In this document: positions 17,377-25,764 of the stretch, piece by piece
How the letters are laid out: each line of letters begins with the position of its first letter
How positions within the stretch are numbered: position 1 is the stretch's first letter
Assembly (NCBI RefSeq): GCF_900104695.1
Contig: NZ_FNSW01000001.1
Span: 4,566,001 to 4,630,000 of the forward strand
Reading direction: 5' to 3'
From: Paenibacillus sp. GP183
Lineage (GTDB): Bacteria; Bacillota; Bacilli; Paenibacillales; NBRC-103111
Length of the DNA stretch: 64,000 bases
Translations under genes and position numbers: made by a program
Notes under the pieces: generated by a model
The model's database searches: none
Told to the model about the DNA's origin: nothing
What the model saw: the letters and a program-made list of their open reading frames with translations, nothing else

Positions 17377-18228
17377 ATGAAACCTGCATTTAAAACGAGC
17401 TTGAGTGTATGGAGCTGCCATAAATATTTTTTCGATAAAGTGTGGACAAATGCAGATTTCATTCATTTTGCAGGTCAACAGACGCTGGTTGACGGAGTTG
17501 AGCTTCTGCATAAATTTTGGAACCCTGTCATCGACATTCCGCAAATTGAAAAAGCGCTGCAGCAGGAGGGGCTCGAGGTGGCATGTGTGGGGGCCAGCAA
17601 TAATTTTGCTCTGCCTAACACGGCCGACCGTGATACTCAACTGCAGCAAGTTATAGACTCCATAAATATTGCCGATTTATATGGTGCAAAAGTTGTCCGT
17701 GTTTTTTCCGGCAGCTTGCAGGAGGGTGTTTCCTTTGAGCAAGGGCAGCGCTGGATTATCGAAGGACTGAAAGCTGCAGCCGAGTATGCTGGAAAAAAAG
17801 ACATCACGCTGTGCTTGGAGAACCATGGTTTATTCGCAGGCAAAGCAGGTCAGGTGCAAAAGATCATCAGGGAAGTAAACTCTCCGGCGCTTCGCAGCAC
17901 GTTTGATACGGGAAATTTTATACTGGTCGACGAAAATCCGAACGACGCATTGGAACAGTTAAATACGATGATTGCCCACGTGCACTGCAAAGATTTCATC
18001 AAGGTGGAGGAAATCTTCCAAGGAGAGACTTATGTTTCTTTATCCGGAGTCCGGTATGCCGGCACAGTAATTGGTGAAGGCAGTGTACCCCTGGACTCCC
18101 TTTTGGCCCGCCTACATGAGTTAGGTTACGATGGATGGTTAACTGTAGAATTTGAAGGGAATGAAGAACAGAAGTCGGGCTCGATCCGATCAGTCGCCAA
18201 TTTAACCAGCATGCTGGAGAAGCTTTGA
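17377..18228 (+). CDS. Sugar phosphate isomerase/epimerase, xylose-isomerase-like TIM barrel
   Basis: 283 residues with TIM-barrel metal-site motifs: LENHG, STFDTGNF, HVHCKDF and TVEFEGNE. Family members isomerise or epimerise keto-sugars and often partner a Gfo/Idh dehydrogenase. ATG 17377 has AAGGGGAG upstream. It shares the LENHG, D-GNF, KDF and EFEG signatures with the protein at 22442, so the two are probably subfamily relatives. It is the last gene of the carbohydrate operon and is followed by a strong terminator. Confidence 0.85.
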   Translation: MKPAFKTSLSVWSCHKYFFDKVWTNADFIHFAGQQTLVDGVELLHKFWNPVIDIPQIEKALQQEGLEVACVGASNNFALPNTADRDTQLQQVIDSINIADLYGAKVVRVFSGSLQEGVSFEQGQRWIIEGLKAAAEYAGKKDITLCLENHGLFAGKAGQVQKIIREVNSPALRSTFDTGNFILVDENPNDALEQLNTMIAHVHCKDFIKVEEIFQGETYVSLSGVRYAGTVIGEGSVPLDSLLARLHELGYDGWLTVEFEGNEEQKSGSIRSVANLTSMLEKL

Positions 18229-18257
18229 TCTCTCTTGGATCATTCATAGGAATTGAA

Positions 18258-18297
18258 AAAAGGCTTGCCATCCGTTAAACAACGGGGCAAGCCTTTT
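18258..18297. terminator. Strong bidirectional terminator
   Basis: Long stem AAAAGGCTTGCC/GGCAAGCCTTTT with an inner CCGTT/AACGG helix and loop AAAC. A and T tracts on both flanks suit the convergent transcripts on either side. Confidence 0.85.
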
Positions 18298-18309
18298 GCA
18301 AAATTCCTT

Positions 18310-18774
18310 TTAGTCGCGAATTTCAGCGATAATTTCGATTTCAACCGGCGTATGAAAGGGCAGGTCACTCGTGCCGATAGCCGATCGGGCATGCTTGCCA
18401 TTCTCGCCGAAAACAGAAACAAGCAGGTCGGATGCGCCGTTCATCACGTAAGGCTGATCGGCGAAGCCGGGAGCGCTGTTGACGAAGCCGAGAATTTTAA
18501 CGATCTTTACCACCCTGTCTAAATCGCCGAGATAGCCTTTCATCACGGCCAAACAGTTGATGATGGTTTGACGTGCAGCTTCTTGGCCTTGTTCAATCGT
18601 AAGCTCGTTTCCAAGCTTGCCTTCATACATCAAGGTTCCATTAATGCGGCAATCTTGTCCCGATAAGTAAATCAGGTTTCCTGTACGATTGCAGGGAATG
18701 TAAGTGAAACGAGGCTCCGGTGAAGGAGGAAGTGTGATACCTAGCTCATTTAAACGTTGTTCGATTAGTGCCAT
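18310..18774 (-). CDS. RidA family protein (YjgF/YER057c/UK114)
   Basis: 154 residues. The conserved C-terminal HARSAIGTSDLPFHTPVEIE holds the family Arg that binds the carboxylate of imine or enamine substrates. RidA proteins deaminate reactive 2-imino or enamino acids formed by PLP enzymes. It is last in the operon, behind an N-acyl-D-amino-acid deacylase and a PLP enzyme, where such intermediates would arise. GGAGGT precedes the ATG. The sequence fits the longer '_like_1' RidA subgroup as I recall it. Confidence 0.88.
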   Translation of the reverse strand: MALIEQRLNELGITLPPSPEPRFTYIPCNRTGNLIYLSGQDCRINGTLMYEGKLGNELTIEQGQEAARQTIINCLAVMKGYLGDLDRVVKIVKILGFVNSAPGFADQPYVMNGASDLLVSVFGENGKHARSAIGTSDLPFHTPVEIEIIAEIRD

Positions 18775-18808
18775 TGCTCGGCACCTCCATATTCATGTAT
18801 TTGGTTGA

Positions 18809-20416
18809 TTAATGCTGGCATTGGTGCTGGGCCCGAATGAGGCCGCCTTCCCGAGCATGAGTATGCTGTCCGTGCAGAAGTGTGGGCTTGCCCTTCACGA
18901 ACACGTGTGAAATGCCTTCGGGATATTGTCTTGGCTGTTCAAAGGTAGCGAGATCTTGAATCGTGTCCGGATCAAAGACGGCCAAATCGGCTGCATATCC
19001 GGGTACGATTAGACCGCGTTTGCCCAGCTTGAATCTTTGTACCGGGAACGAGGTAATTTTGCGGACGGCTTGCTCCAAAGACAGCAGACGATCCTCCCTT
19101 ACATATTTGGCAAATACGCGGGGGAATGTTCCGTAGAGCCTCGGGTGAGGCTTCCCGGTTTCGCAGGTTAAACTGTCAGATGCGATCAAAGATTTCTCAT
19201 AACCGATGACTTGCTTAACATCCTCATCGGACATATGAAAATAGACGATGGTGATGCGGCCTTCTTCTTCATTCAGCAGGTCCAGCACACAATCTACAGG
19301 ATGCTGACCTCTGGCCTCACTGATCTCGGCTATATGCTTTCCTTCCAGGCTCCGGTTAGCCTCGGTGTGAACGGTTGAGATGAAGACGCTCTGCCATCCT
19401 GTGGAGCTGACGAGATTGTCCCAATCCGGCTGCTCTCGGCTCAGTTCTTCACGAATCCGGGGACGGAGACTCTTGTCACCCGTCACTTCAAGCAAGCTGT
19501 CTATTCCTCCTTCCAGCATCCATGGGGGGAGAACGGTTGTTAAGCTTGTCGAACCGGCATTGTAAGGATATACGTCGCAAGTCACATCCATGCCGCGAGC
19601 TCTTGCATCCTCAACCAATTCCAGAGCTTCGAGCACCTTGCCCCAATTGCTCTTGCCTGCTGCCTTCAAATGGCTGATATGGAGGGAGACGCCAGCTTTC
19701 TCCGCAATCCAGATCACCTCTTTGATGGAGGGCAGCAGGTTGTTGCCTTCTCCGCGGATGTGCGTTGAGAAAAGTCCGTTATACTTGGGCAGTACCGAAC
19801 AGAGCTCAGCAATTTCCTCTTTTGTCGTGTAACTGCCCGGAGCGTAAAGAAGTCCGATGGAGAAGCCGATTGCGCCTGCTTTAAGGCCTTCCTCCAGCAT
19901 TTGCTTCATAAGCTGCAATTCGGCTGAGGTGGCTGGCCGCTTAGCAAATCCCATAACGGCAATACGCAAGGCGCCATGTGCCACATAAGTGGCGATATGC
20001 TCAGAGATCTGAGAAGCGGCAACGGTTTCCATATACTGCCCAACGGTTTCCCAGGGCCAATCCCATGAAGTTTTGCCAATCACAGGCTGGATGTAGCTTT
20101 TCAACAGCTCAGCATTGCTTTTTACGAAAGGTGCAGGGGCTAAGCCGCAGTTGCCGACAACCTCTGTGGTCACTCCTTGCTGGATTTTAATTTCACTGAA
20201 GGGATGATCCAGGATCATTAAATCGGAATGACAATGCCCATCGATAAAGCCAGGGGAAATGACCTGACGGTGTACATCAATAACTTTCCCTGCCTCCTGC
20301 TCGGAAAGGCTGCCGACAGCAACAATTTGCCCGTCTTTGACACCAACATCGCCAAGGAACCAAGGGTTTCCTGTGCCGTCAACAATACGTCCGTTGGTAA
20401 GAATGAGATCAAGCAT
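18809..20416 (-). CDS. N-acyl-D-amino-acid deacylase (amidohydrolase)
   Basis: 535 residues, the usual length of D-aminoacylases. Metal and active-site motifs visible are DGHCHSDL (His61, His63), VVGNCG (Cys90, the bridging cysteine of this family), HISHLKAAGK and SDSLTCETGKPHPRLYG. It should release D-amino acids from N-acyl derivatives in the cytoplasm. GGGAGG precedes the ATG. With the neighbouring D-threonine-aldolase-like enzyme and RidA it forms a D-amino-acid degradation operon. Which N-acyl-D-amino acid is used cannot be read from sequence. Confidence 0.88.
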   Translation of the reverse strand: MLDLILTNGRIVDGTGNPWFLGDVGVKDGQIVAVGSLSEQEAGKVIDVHRQVISPGFIDGHCHSDLMILDHPFSEIKIQQGVTTEVVGNCGLAPAPFVKSNAELLKSYIQPVIGKTSWDWPWETVGQYMETVAASQISEHIATYVAHGALRIAVMGFAKRPATSAELQLMKQMLEEGLKAGAIGFSIGLLYAPGSYTTKEEIAELCSVLPKYNGLFSTHIRGEGNNLLPSIKEVIWIAEKAGVSLHISHLKAAGKSNWGKVLEALELVEDARARGMDVTCDVYPYNAGSTSLTTVLPPWMLEGGIDSLLEVTGDKSLRPRIREELSREQPDWDNLVSSTGWQSVFISTVHTEANRSLEGKHIAEISEARGQHPVDCVLDLLNEEEGRITIVYFHMSDEDVKQVIGYEKSLIASDSLTCETGKPHPRLYGTFPRVFAKYVREDRLLSLEQAVRKITSFPVQRFKLGKRGLIVPGYAADLAVFDPDTIQDLATFEQPRQYPEGISHVFVKGKPTLLHGQHTHAREGGLIRAQHQCQH

Positions 20417-20469
20417 ACTTTATAAACCTCCCAGAGAGATGAATGCTATTCGTGATGTTAGTCGACCTG

Positions 20470-21603
20470 CTACTCCAACATTCCGCGGCCAAGTACAGGA
20501 ACAGACTCAAACCGGTCGCCGCTTCGCAGGATGATGCGATTATGCAAATTTACGGTACTGCAAATATGATTGGGAATAATATGCAGGCGGTCGCCGATGC
20601 GTGGGTTTGCCGCTTGTGCTGAAGGTCCTAATCGCAGCATGCCATGCTCCTCGGTTAGACGTTCCAGTAATGCGTCCGGCAGCTCGATCACATGCCCGAA
20701 GCCCTTCAGCTGCAGCGGCTCAGTACCCGGCTGGACATCGGTGGCAAAGGTTTTGCTGCCCCCGTCGATAATGGCAAGATCAGGGGAAGGACGGCTCACA
20801 ACTGTAACTTCCATGGTTCCTGCACAATCATCCAAACTGCATAGCCCATAACGGGCTTGCATTCGATCCTTGTACACATAAGTACCCGGCCTGACTTCCG
20901 TGATGCCTTCCACTGCAGCTACCGCAACTGCAGTAGGTGAAGAACCGACGCTGACATCCGTTATCGGAATGCCTGCCGCACGAATTTGCTCAGCGAGCTT
21001 AACCATTAGCTTGCCTTCCTCTTCGCCTGCAGCGCGGATATCAAGAGTCGGTTTGCCGGACAAAATCGGTCCGCGGAACGTAAAGATGCCGGTCAGACGC
21101 AGATGTTTCAGACTGTTGATTTTGACGGCCAGCTCAAGCGCTTCCTCATAGAGTACACCGGTTCTGCGCAGCCCTGTATCGATTTCCAATCGAACCTGCA
21201 GTACATGATCATGCTTAGCTGCTGTTGCCTCGACACGCAAGGCGCCCTCTAAGCTGTCGACACCGATGATCAGCTCAATGCGTTCGCTCAATCGGATCGC
21301 GCGCTCAATTTTACTGGGAGTAACAAGTGGGTAAGCGATAAATATATTGGTGATCCCATGCTGCGCCATAACTTCGGCTTCCGATACTTTCGCTACGGTG
21401 ATGCCGACCGCCCCTTCTTGCAGCTGAAGGTGTGCAATGTACGGCAGCTTATGCGTTTTGGCATGGGGACGCAGGTTAACCTTATGATGGCTAATGACCT
21501 CTGCCATGGATTTGATGTTGTGCTTGACTTTTTCGGTATCAATGATTAAACAGGGGGTTTCCAAATCAGCTTGTTCCATCACTTTTGGATCGTTGTCCGG
21601 CAT
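20470..21603 (-). CDS. D-threonine aldolase / D-serine dehydratase-like PLP enzyme (alanine-racemase fold)
   Basis: 377 residues of the D-TA family. RPHAKTHK carries the PLP lysine (Lys49), followed by the N-terminal racemase barrel and a C-terminal domain with PNHICSTVN, which holds the His and Cys metal ligands. Known members cleave D-threonine-type beta-hydroxy-D-amino acids or dehydrate D-serine-like substrates. The start codon overlaps the regulator stop by one base (TAATG), so the two are translationally coupled. The D-specific substrate agrees with the downstream deacylase. Confidence 0.85.
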   Translation of the reverse strand: MPDNDPKVMEQADLETPCLIIDTEKVKHNIKSMAEVISHHKVNLRPHAKTHKLPYIAHLQLQEGAVGITVAKVSEAEVMAQHGITNIFIAYPLVTPSKIERAIRLSERIELIIGVDSLEGALRVEATAAKHDHVLQVRLEIDTGLRRTGVLYEEALELAVKINSLKHLRLTGIFTFRGPILSGKPTLDIRAAGEEEGKLMVKLAEQIRAAGIPITDVSVGSSPTAVAVAAVEGITEVRPGTYVYKDRMQARYGLCSLDDCAGTMEVTVVSRPSPDLAIIDGGSKTFATDVQPGTEPLQLKGFGHVIELPDALLERLTEEHGMLRLGPSAQAANPRIGDRLHIIPNHICSTVNLHNRIILRSGDRFESVPVLGRGMLE

Positions 21604-22262
21604 TATACGGTTTCACTCCTATTCACGTTATTTTTCGAATTTTCAAGGTAGCTGTAAAGCGTATATTTGGAGATATTGAGGTAGCTGCTTATCCGCTCTC
21701 CGCCCTTTTTGATCAGGAAAGCGCCCTTGCTGTCCAACATTTGAATCATCCTGGTCTTGTCTTCCTTAGTCATGACGGCAACCGGCTTGCCTACCTTCTC
21801 TTGCGCTTCTTGAATCATGGCCGTGAGCAAATCATTTACGTTGCTGACGAAAGATTCTTGAATTTGGGTTTGTAAGCCCGCGGCAGTCAACGATTTTAGT
21901 GTTTTTTCAGCCATCATCAGCTCAGTGATATCGAAATTAATACACAGCGAGCCAATCGTGCTGCCCTCGCTATTTTTCATATACCAGGAACTGGAGCGCA
22001 GGATACGCCCTTCTTTTGTTTGGGTAATATAATTGAATTTATTGCCGTTAACTTCATTGCCGCGCAATATTTCAAGCCCGAGATTGGTTCCCGGATCGCC
22101 GATTTTTCTTCCGGTTATGTGACCATTCTCGATGGCTCTGATCGTACTGTCATAGGAGCCTGTTAAATCATGCAGCACAACCTCACAGTTACTTCCGAAT
22201 TGGGAGGCAAGTCCCTTGACCAATTCGTTCAAGAATTCGAACTCATCGCTTATGTTTTCCAT
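21603..22262 (-). CDS. YheO/DauR-type transcriptional regulator (PAS-like + HTH)
   Basis: 219 residues. The N-terminal YheO-like PAS domain (about 1-115; CEVVLHDL, NGHITGRKIGDPGTNLGLEI, SLCINFDITE) is followed by a C-terminal helix-turn-helix (about 155-210; GAFLIKKGGERISSYLNISK). The related DauR of Pseudomonas represses D-arginine catabolism genes. Here it heads a D-amino-acid operon, so it is the probable local regulator. GGGAGGTAGAGG precedes the ATG. A perfect palindrome in the divergent promoter is its likely binding site. Confidence 0.85.
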   Translation of the reverse strand: MENISDEFEFLNELVKGLASQFGSNCEVVLHDLTGSYDSTIRAIENGHITGRKIGDPGTNLGLEILRGNEVNGNKFNYITQTKEGRILRSSSWYMKNSEGSTIGSLCINFDITELMMAEKTLKSLTAAGLQTQIQESFVSNVNDLLTAMIQEAQEKVGKPVAVMTKEDKTRMIQMLDSKGAFLIKKGGERISSYLNISKYTLYSYLENSKNNVNRSETV

Positions 22263-22312
22263 AGTTCCTCTACCTCCCTTTATGTTAAAAGTTTATCACA
22301 AAAAAAATGTTT

Positions 22313-22335
22313 TTCAAACAAAAAGTTTGTTTGAA
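22313..22335. promoter_or_regulatory. Palindromic operator in the divergent promoter region
   Basis: Perfect inverted repeat TTCAAACAAA / TTTGTTTGAA with a 3-base spacer. It overlaps the -35 of the rightward promoter and lies about 50 bases upstream of the YheO-type regulator, so binding could repress both directions. Confidence 0.55.
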
Positions 22336-22359
22336 TTTCTGGTTAAAAGGTGCTATTAT
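22331..22359 (+). promoter_or_regulatory. Promoter of the isomerase pair
   Basis: TTGAAT, 17-base spacer, TATTAT, with an extended -10 TG at 22351-22352. The -35 overlaps the right arm of the palindrome. Confidence 0.5.
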
Positions 22360-22441
22360 GGGTTTGTTTTAAGGCAATTTGAATCCGATTCATAGTATTT
22401 TAACCGAACTTTCATTATTATTTAGAGAGGTTGTGAATTCG

Positions 22442-23305
22442 ATGAAACTTGGCATCAGCAGCTATTGCTTGTCACCCAGCTTAAAGTCACAGCAAATCGA
22501 TATATTTGAAGGCTTGGAATGGATCAAAGAGCAAGGAGCCGAGCACGTAGAAATTGTCCCGATCGGCATTGACCTGGAAGGGAATTTTCCATTAGCCGAT
22601 GCTATAGCTGCCAAAGCCAATGAAATCCAAATCGAGGTTTCCAACTATTCATTTTCCGGCGATGTGCTTAAAGAAACTCAAGAGGAATACAAACAAGAGA
22701 TTGAGCGTATCAAAAAGCAAGTGGAGCTCGCTGCTCGACTGGGTGCCAAAAGGGTACGTCACGACATTGTCCAATGGGGATTCGAGACGGAGCAAATCGG
22801 ACAGTTCGAAGCGGATTTTCCCAAGCTTGTCGAAGCATGCGGTACCATTTCAGAATACGCGGCCCAATACGGGATAACAACGATGATTGAAAATCACGGC
22901 TTTTATATAACCCCGAGCGACAGGCTGCTGCGAATTGCTAAAGCGGTCAACAGACCTAATTTCAAACTTTTGCTCGATATCGGCAATTTTCTTTGTGTGG
23001 ATGAGGATCCGGTATCTGCTGTCAAGAAATGCTTGCCGTTTGCCGAAGTCATACACTTTAAAGACTTTTTCATCCGTCAACCTTACCAATTTCCAGGAGA
23101 AGGATGGCTTCAGACCTTGAGCGGCAAATACATCCGTGGAACGATTTTCGGTCATGGCGATGTGGAGACGCGGCATATTGTCCGCACTATTAGGGAATTT
23201 GGGTATAACGGTTATATCTCCCTCGAATTTGAGGGTATGGAATCGGATAAAATCGGTACGAGATACAGCTTTGACAATGCCCGCCGTTTTTGGAATGAAG
23301 CATAG
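22442..23305 (+). CDS. Sugar phosphate isomerase/epimerase, TIM barrel
   Basis: 287 residues from ATG 22442, preceded by AGAGAGG. Metal-site motifs are MIENHG, LLLDIGNF, EVIHFKDF and SLEFEGME, the same set as in the protein at 17377, suggesting related substrates. It is divergent from the D-amino-acid operon and 36 bases upstream of another isomerase. The physiological substrate is unknown, and the divergent arrangement with the YheO-type regulator may mean joint control. Confidence 0.82.
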   Translation: MKLGISSYCLSPSLKSQQIDIFEGLEWIKEQGAEHVEIVPIGIDLEGNFPLADAIAAKANEIQIEVSNYSFSGDVLKETQEEYKQEIERIKKQVELAARLGAKRVRHDIVQWGFETEQIGQFEADFPKLVEACGTISEYAAQYGITTMIENHGFYITPSDRLLRIAKAVNRPNFKLLLDIGNFLCVDEDPVSAVKKCLPFAEVIHFKDFFIRQPYQFPGEGWLQTLSGKYIRGTIFGHGDVETRHIVRTIREFGYNGYISLEFEGMESDKIGTRYSFDNARRFWNEA

Positions 23306-23341
23306 ATGGACTAAACTGATTGTATCGTGGAGGAAAATGGA

Positions 23342-24217
23342 ATGAAATTAACCAATAAAATAGGCGTTATCGTTGACAGCTTTGGACTTGGCGTCCGTGA
23401 AGGACTATTGAAAGCCAAAGATGTAGGTGCTGATGGTGTGCAGATTTATGCGGTCAGCGGTGAGCTGGATCCTGACATTATAACGCAAGCTGGTCGTAAG
23501 GAGCTGAAAGCTTTCATTGCTTCGCTGGGTCTTGAAATTTCGGCTCTTTGCGGGGACTTGGGCGGACACGGCTTTCAGGATAAACATGCCAATGCGGCTA
23601 AGGTGGAGAAATCGAAACGAATTCTAGACCTTGCTTTGGATTTGGGCACGAATATCGTCACGACTCATATCGGGATCGTCCCGGAGGATACACAAGGTGA
23701 GGTGTTCCACAGCCTGCAGAAGGCTTGTGAAGAGCTTGGACAATATGCCCATGACAACAAAGCTTATTTTGCAATCGAAACCGGACCCGAACGCGCCTCT
23801 CATTTGAAAAGCTTTCTGGACACACTCAGCACAAAAGGCGTCTCGGTTAATTTTGACCCGGCCAATATGGTTATGGTAACAGGAGATGACCCGGTGCAGG
23901 GTGTTCATATTTTAAAAGACTACATCGTGCATACACATGTAAAAGACGGAATGCGTATTCGTGAAGTAGACCCTCGCGAGGTATATGGCGCTCTTGGCTT
24001 TGAGCCGATGGATCACGGCAAGATTGCCCAGATGGTTACTTCCGGAGAAATTTTTAAGGAATTGCCGCTCGGAGCGGGAAAAGTACCTTTTGATGCTTAT
24101 TTTGCAGCGCTGCAGGACATTAGCTACAATGGATATTTGACGATTGAACGTGAAGTGGGAACCCAACCGGAAGTTGATATTCGCATGGCGGTAGAATTTA
24201 TTAAAAAATACAAGTAA
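23342..24217 (+). CDS. Sugar phosphate isomerase/epimerase, TIM barrel
   Basis: 291 residues. The barrel motifs (AIETGPE, VNFDPANM, VHTHVKD, LTIERE) follow the classic xylose-isomerase-like pattern and differ from the neighbour at 22442, so this is a different subfamily. GGAGG precedes ATG 23342. Probably co-transcribed with the upstream isomerase and the GNAT gene downstream. Confidence 0.85.
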   Translation: MKLTNKIGVIVDSFGLGVREGLLKAKDVGADGVQIYAVSGELDPDIITQAGRKELKAFIASLGLEISALCGDLGGHGFQDKHANAAKVEKSKRILDLALDLGTNIVTTHIGIVPEDTQGEVFHSLQKACEELGQYAHDNKAYFAIETGPERASHLKSFLDTLSTKGVSVNFDPANMVMVTGDDPVQGVHILKDYIVHTHVKDGMRIREVDPREVYGALGFEPMDHGKIAQMVTSGEIFKELPLGAGKVPFDAYFAALQDISYNGYLTIEREVGTQPEVDIRMAVEFIKKYK

Positions 24218-24255
24218 CTTGGCAAATTGGGATTTTGATCACGAGGAGGTTGCAT

Positions 24256-25395
24256 ATGGCAGAGATACGTCAAGTACAAGGACATGAGATGAACGAAGCT
24301 ATTCAACTTGCAGATGCTGTATTTCGGGATGCAGAACAAAGTTCAATGGCAGAAGCCTTCCCGCTCGTTTTTTCTCAAAGCCTGGGACAATCTTTCGGAG
24401 CTTTTGAACAGGGGAAGTTGGTTGCCTTTATTGGTATCGTTCCGACATTTATGCAAGTAGGGCTATCCAGATTGCCGATTTATTCCTTAGGTGCTGTTTG
24501 TACACATCCTGATTATCGGGGAAAAGGCTACGCCGGAGAGATACTAAGTGCCATTCAGCAATTTGCAAGCAAGACACCAGCCTCTCTAATTTTCATATCA
24601 GGAGATAGATCCCTATACATTCGTTCACACTGCTATCATTTTGGATCTGTGAAACGATATGTATTAAATTCAAACAGCGCACAGGCCATAACAGACAGAC
24701 AAGCGCTCAGCGGTTATACAGTAAGGCAATTGGAATCCAGGGATTGGTTCTCTTTAAATGAAGTATTCGCTTCCAGAAAAATCCGCTATGAGCAAAGTAT
24801 ATCTGAATTAGCTTCGATGATTCATGCCCATGCTTACGCCAGCTGTGTGAAGTTGGAGCATAGAGTGCTTGTAGCGGAAAAAGACAATCGCATTCAAGCG
24901 TGCGTCGTGGTTAGCGTGCCTAATCAATTTACCTATAAACGTGCTCCGTTTACTGTAGAGACAGCAGGGGATGCTGCATTGGTTAGCGCACTGCTGGCCC
25001 ATGCTTTTGATGCATATCTGCTTCCTCTTCTGGATATCGTTGTTCCATGGCAGGACAGTCAATTTCATCATGAGCTGGAAGTCGTTAATCACCAAGATGA
25101 GAAAAACAGCGGAACCGTGTACGTAGTTAATCCGGAAACCTTAATTGAACAGCTTCGCCCTTTTTTAAATGAAAAAAATAAAGCATCCAGTCAAGCCTTC
25201 CGTATCCAGAATCTTGATGGCGGTCACTGCCAAATCACGATGAATCATTCATCATTCGAGCTTGAGCCCCAAGAGCTGGTCTCTCTGTTGTTTGATGTTC
25301 AGCCGGAATATAAGGCCGAGCCTTCGATAAAGGATGCTCTAAAGATGTTATTCCCAATCCCGCTTCCTTACGTTTCAGGACTCAATTACGTGTAA
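24256..25395 (+). CDS. GNAT N-acetyltransferase, Eis-like
   Basis: 379 residues. The N-terminal GNAT fold has the acetyl-CoA loop VCTHPDYRGKGYAGEIL. Length and layout (a second GNAT-like region and a C-terminal domain) match the Eis-type enhanced-survival acetyltransferases that modify amines. GAGGAGG precedes ATG 24256, chosen over ATG 24235. It follows the isomerase by 38 bases. The substrate is unknown. Confidence 0.75.
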   Translation: MAEIRQVQGHEMNEAIQLADAVFRDAEQSSMAEAFPLVFSQSLGQSFGAFEQGKLVAFIGIVPTFMQVGLSRLPIYSLGAVCTHPDYRGKGYAGEILSAIQQFASKTPASLIFISGDRSLYIRSHCYHFGSVKRYVLNSNSAQAITDRQALSGYTVRQLESRDWFSLNEVFASRKIRYEQSISELASMIHAHAYASCVKLEHRVLVAEKDNRIQACVVVSVPNQFTYKRAPFTVETAGDAALVSALLAHAFDAYLLPLLDIVVPWQDSQFHHELEVVNHQDEKNSGTVYVVNPETLIEQLRPFLNEKNKASSQAFRIQNLDGGHCQITMNHSSFELEPQELVSLLFDVQPEYKAEPSIKDALKMLFPIPLPYVSGLNYV

Positions 25396-25654
25396 GGGTT
25401 AATGAGCATAAACTCACAAATAATAAACCAAGCCTCATTATTTTACATTTTAATCTTAATGTAACTTGCCATAGTGATCGAAAACTCAGTATTAGTGAAC
25501 CAAACTTTCCCAATAAGGACATTTTGTTCACTGCAGCACGCTAGACAAGAAAAATTGGACAAATAATGACTTTGGAGTCATTAATCCTAAGTTTAGCCTC
25601 ATAAAATGAAAACGGTAAGGGTAAGATCCTCTGCCGTCAGAGCCAATGGGCTCC

Positions 25655-25722
25655 CAGGCTGTCGAGAAGGTCTCGACGTAACACAAAAAGAAACCCGTCG
25701 ACGCGGGTTTCTCGATAATCTG
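25655..25722. repeat. Imperfect terminal inverted repeats, possible insertion-element relic
   Basis: CAGGCTGTCGAGAA at 25655-25668 matches the reverse complement of TTCTCGATAATCTG at 25709-25722 at 11 of 14 positions. Only 40 bases lie between. The arms recall IS1182-like ends from memory, but no transposase remains, so this is a tentative call. Confidence 0.3.
25685..25712 (-). terminator. Terminator of the LysR gene
   Basis: Stem AGAAACCCG/CGGGTTTCT. On the minus strand it is followed by a run of T (AAAAA at 25685-25689 on the plus strand). Confidence 0.65.
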
Positions 25723-25762
25723 ACCGGCAAACCATTGAGTTTGCTGGTTTTTTGCATGTCAA
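25723..25762 (+). repeat. 40-bp terminator-like direct repeat, left copy
   Basis: Hairpin CCGGCAAAC/GTTTGCTGG followed by six T and GCAT. It matches 40859-40898 at 34 of 40 positions in the same orientation without gaps. The two copies bracket the LysR-phn locus. This copy can terminate the GNAT transcript and abuts the LysR stop codon. Confidence 0.75.
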
Positions 25763-25764
25763 AT

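Larger units (their letters stand above)
25396..25764. other. Gene-free stretch between convergent genes, with hairpins and a possible element relic
   Basis: This 369-base region has no credible ORF. It holds a small hairpin (AATGACT/AGTCATT near 25566-25583), a direct repeat AGCCTCAT (near 25430 and 25592), an imperfect inverted repeat pair at 25655-25722 that may be a mobile-element relic, and one terminator for each flanking gene. Confidence 0.6.

Noticed and set aside
25396..25764. A hidden small gene in the 369-base gap
   Set aside because: The longest start-to-stop frames are about a dozen codons without a ribosome binding site; only hairpins and repeats remain.
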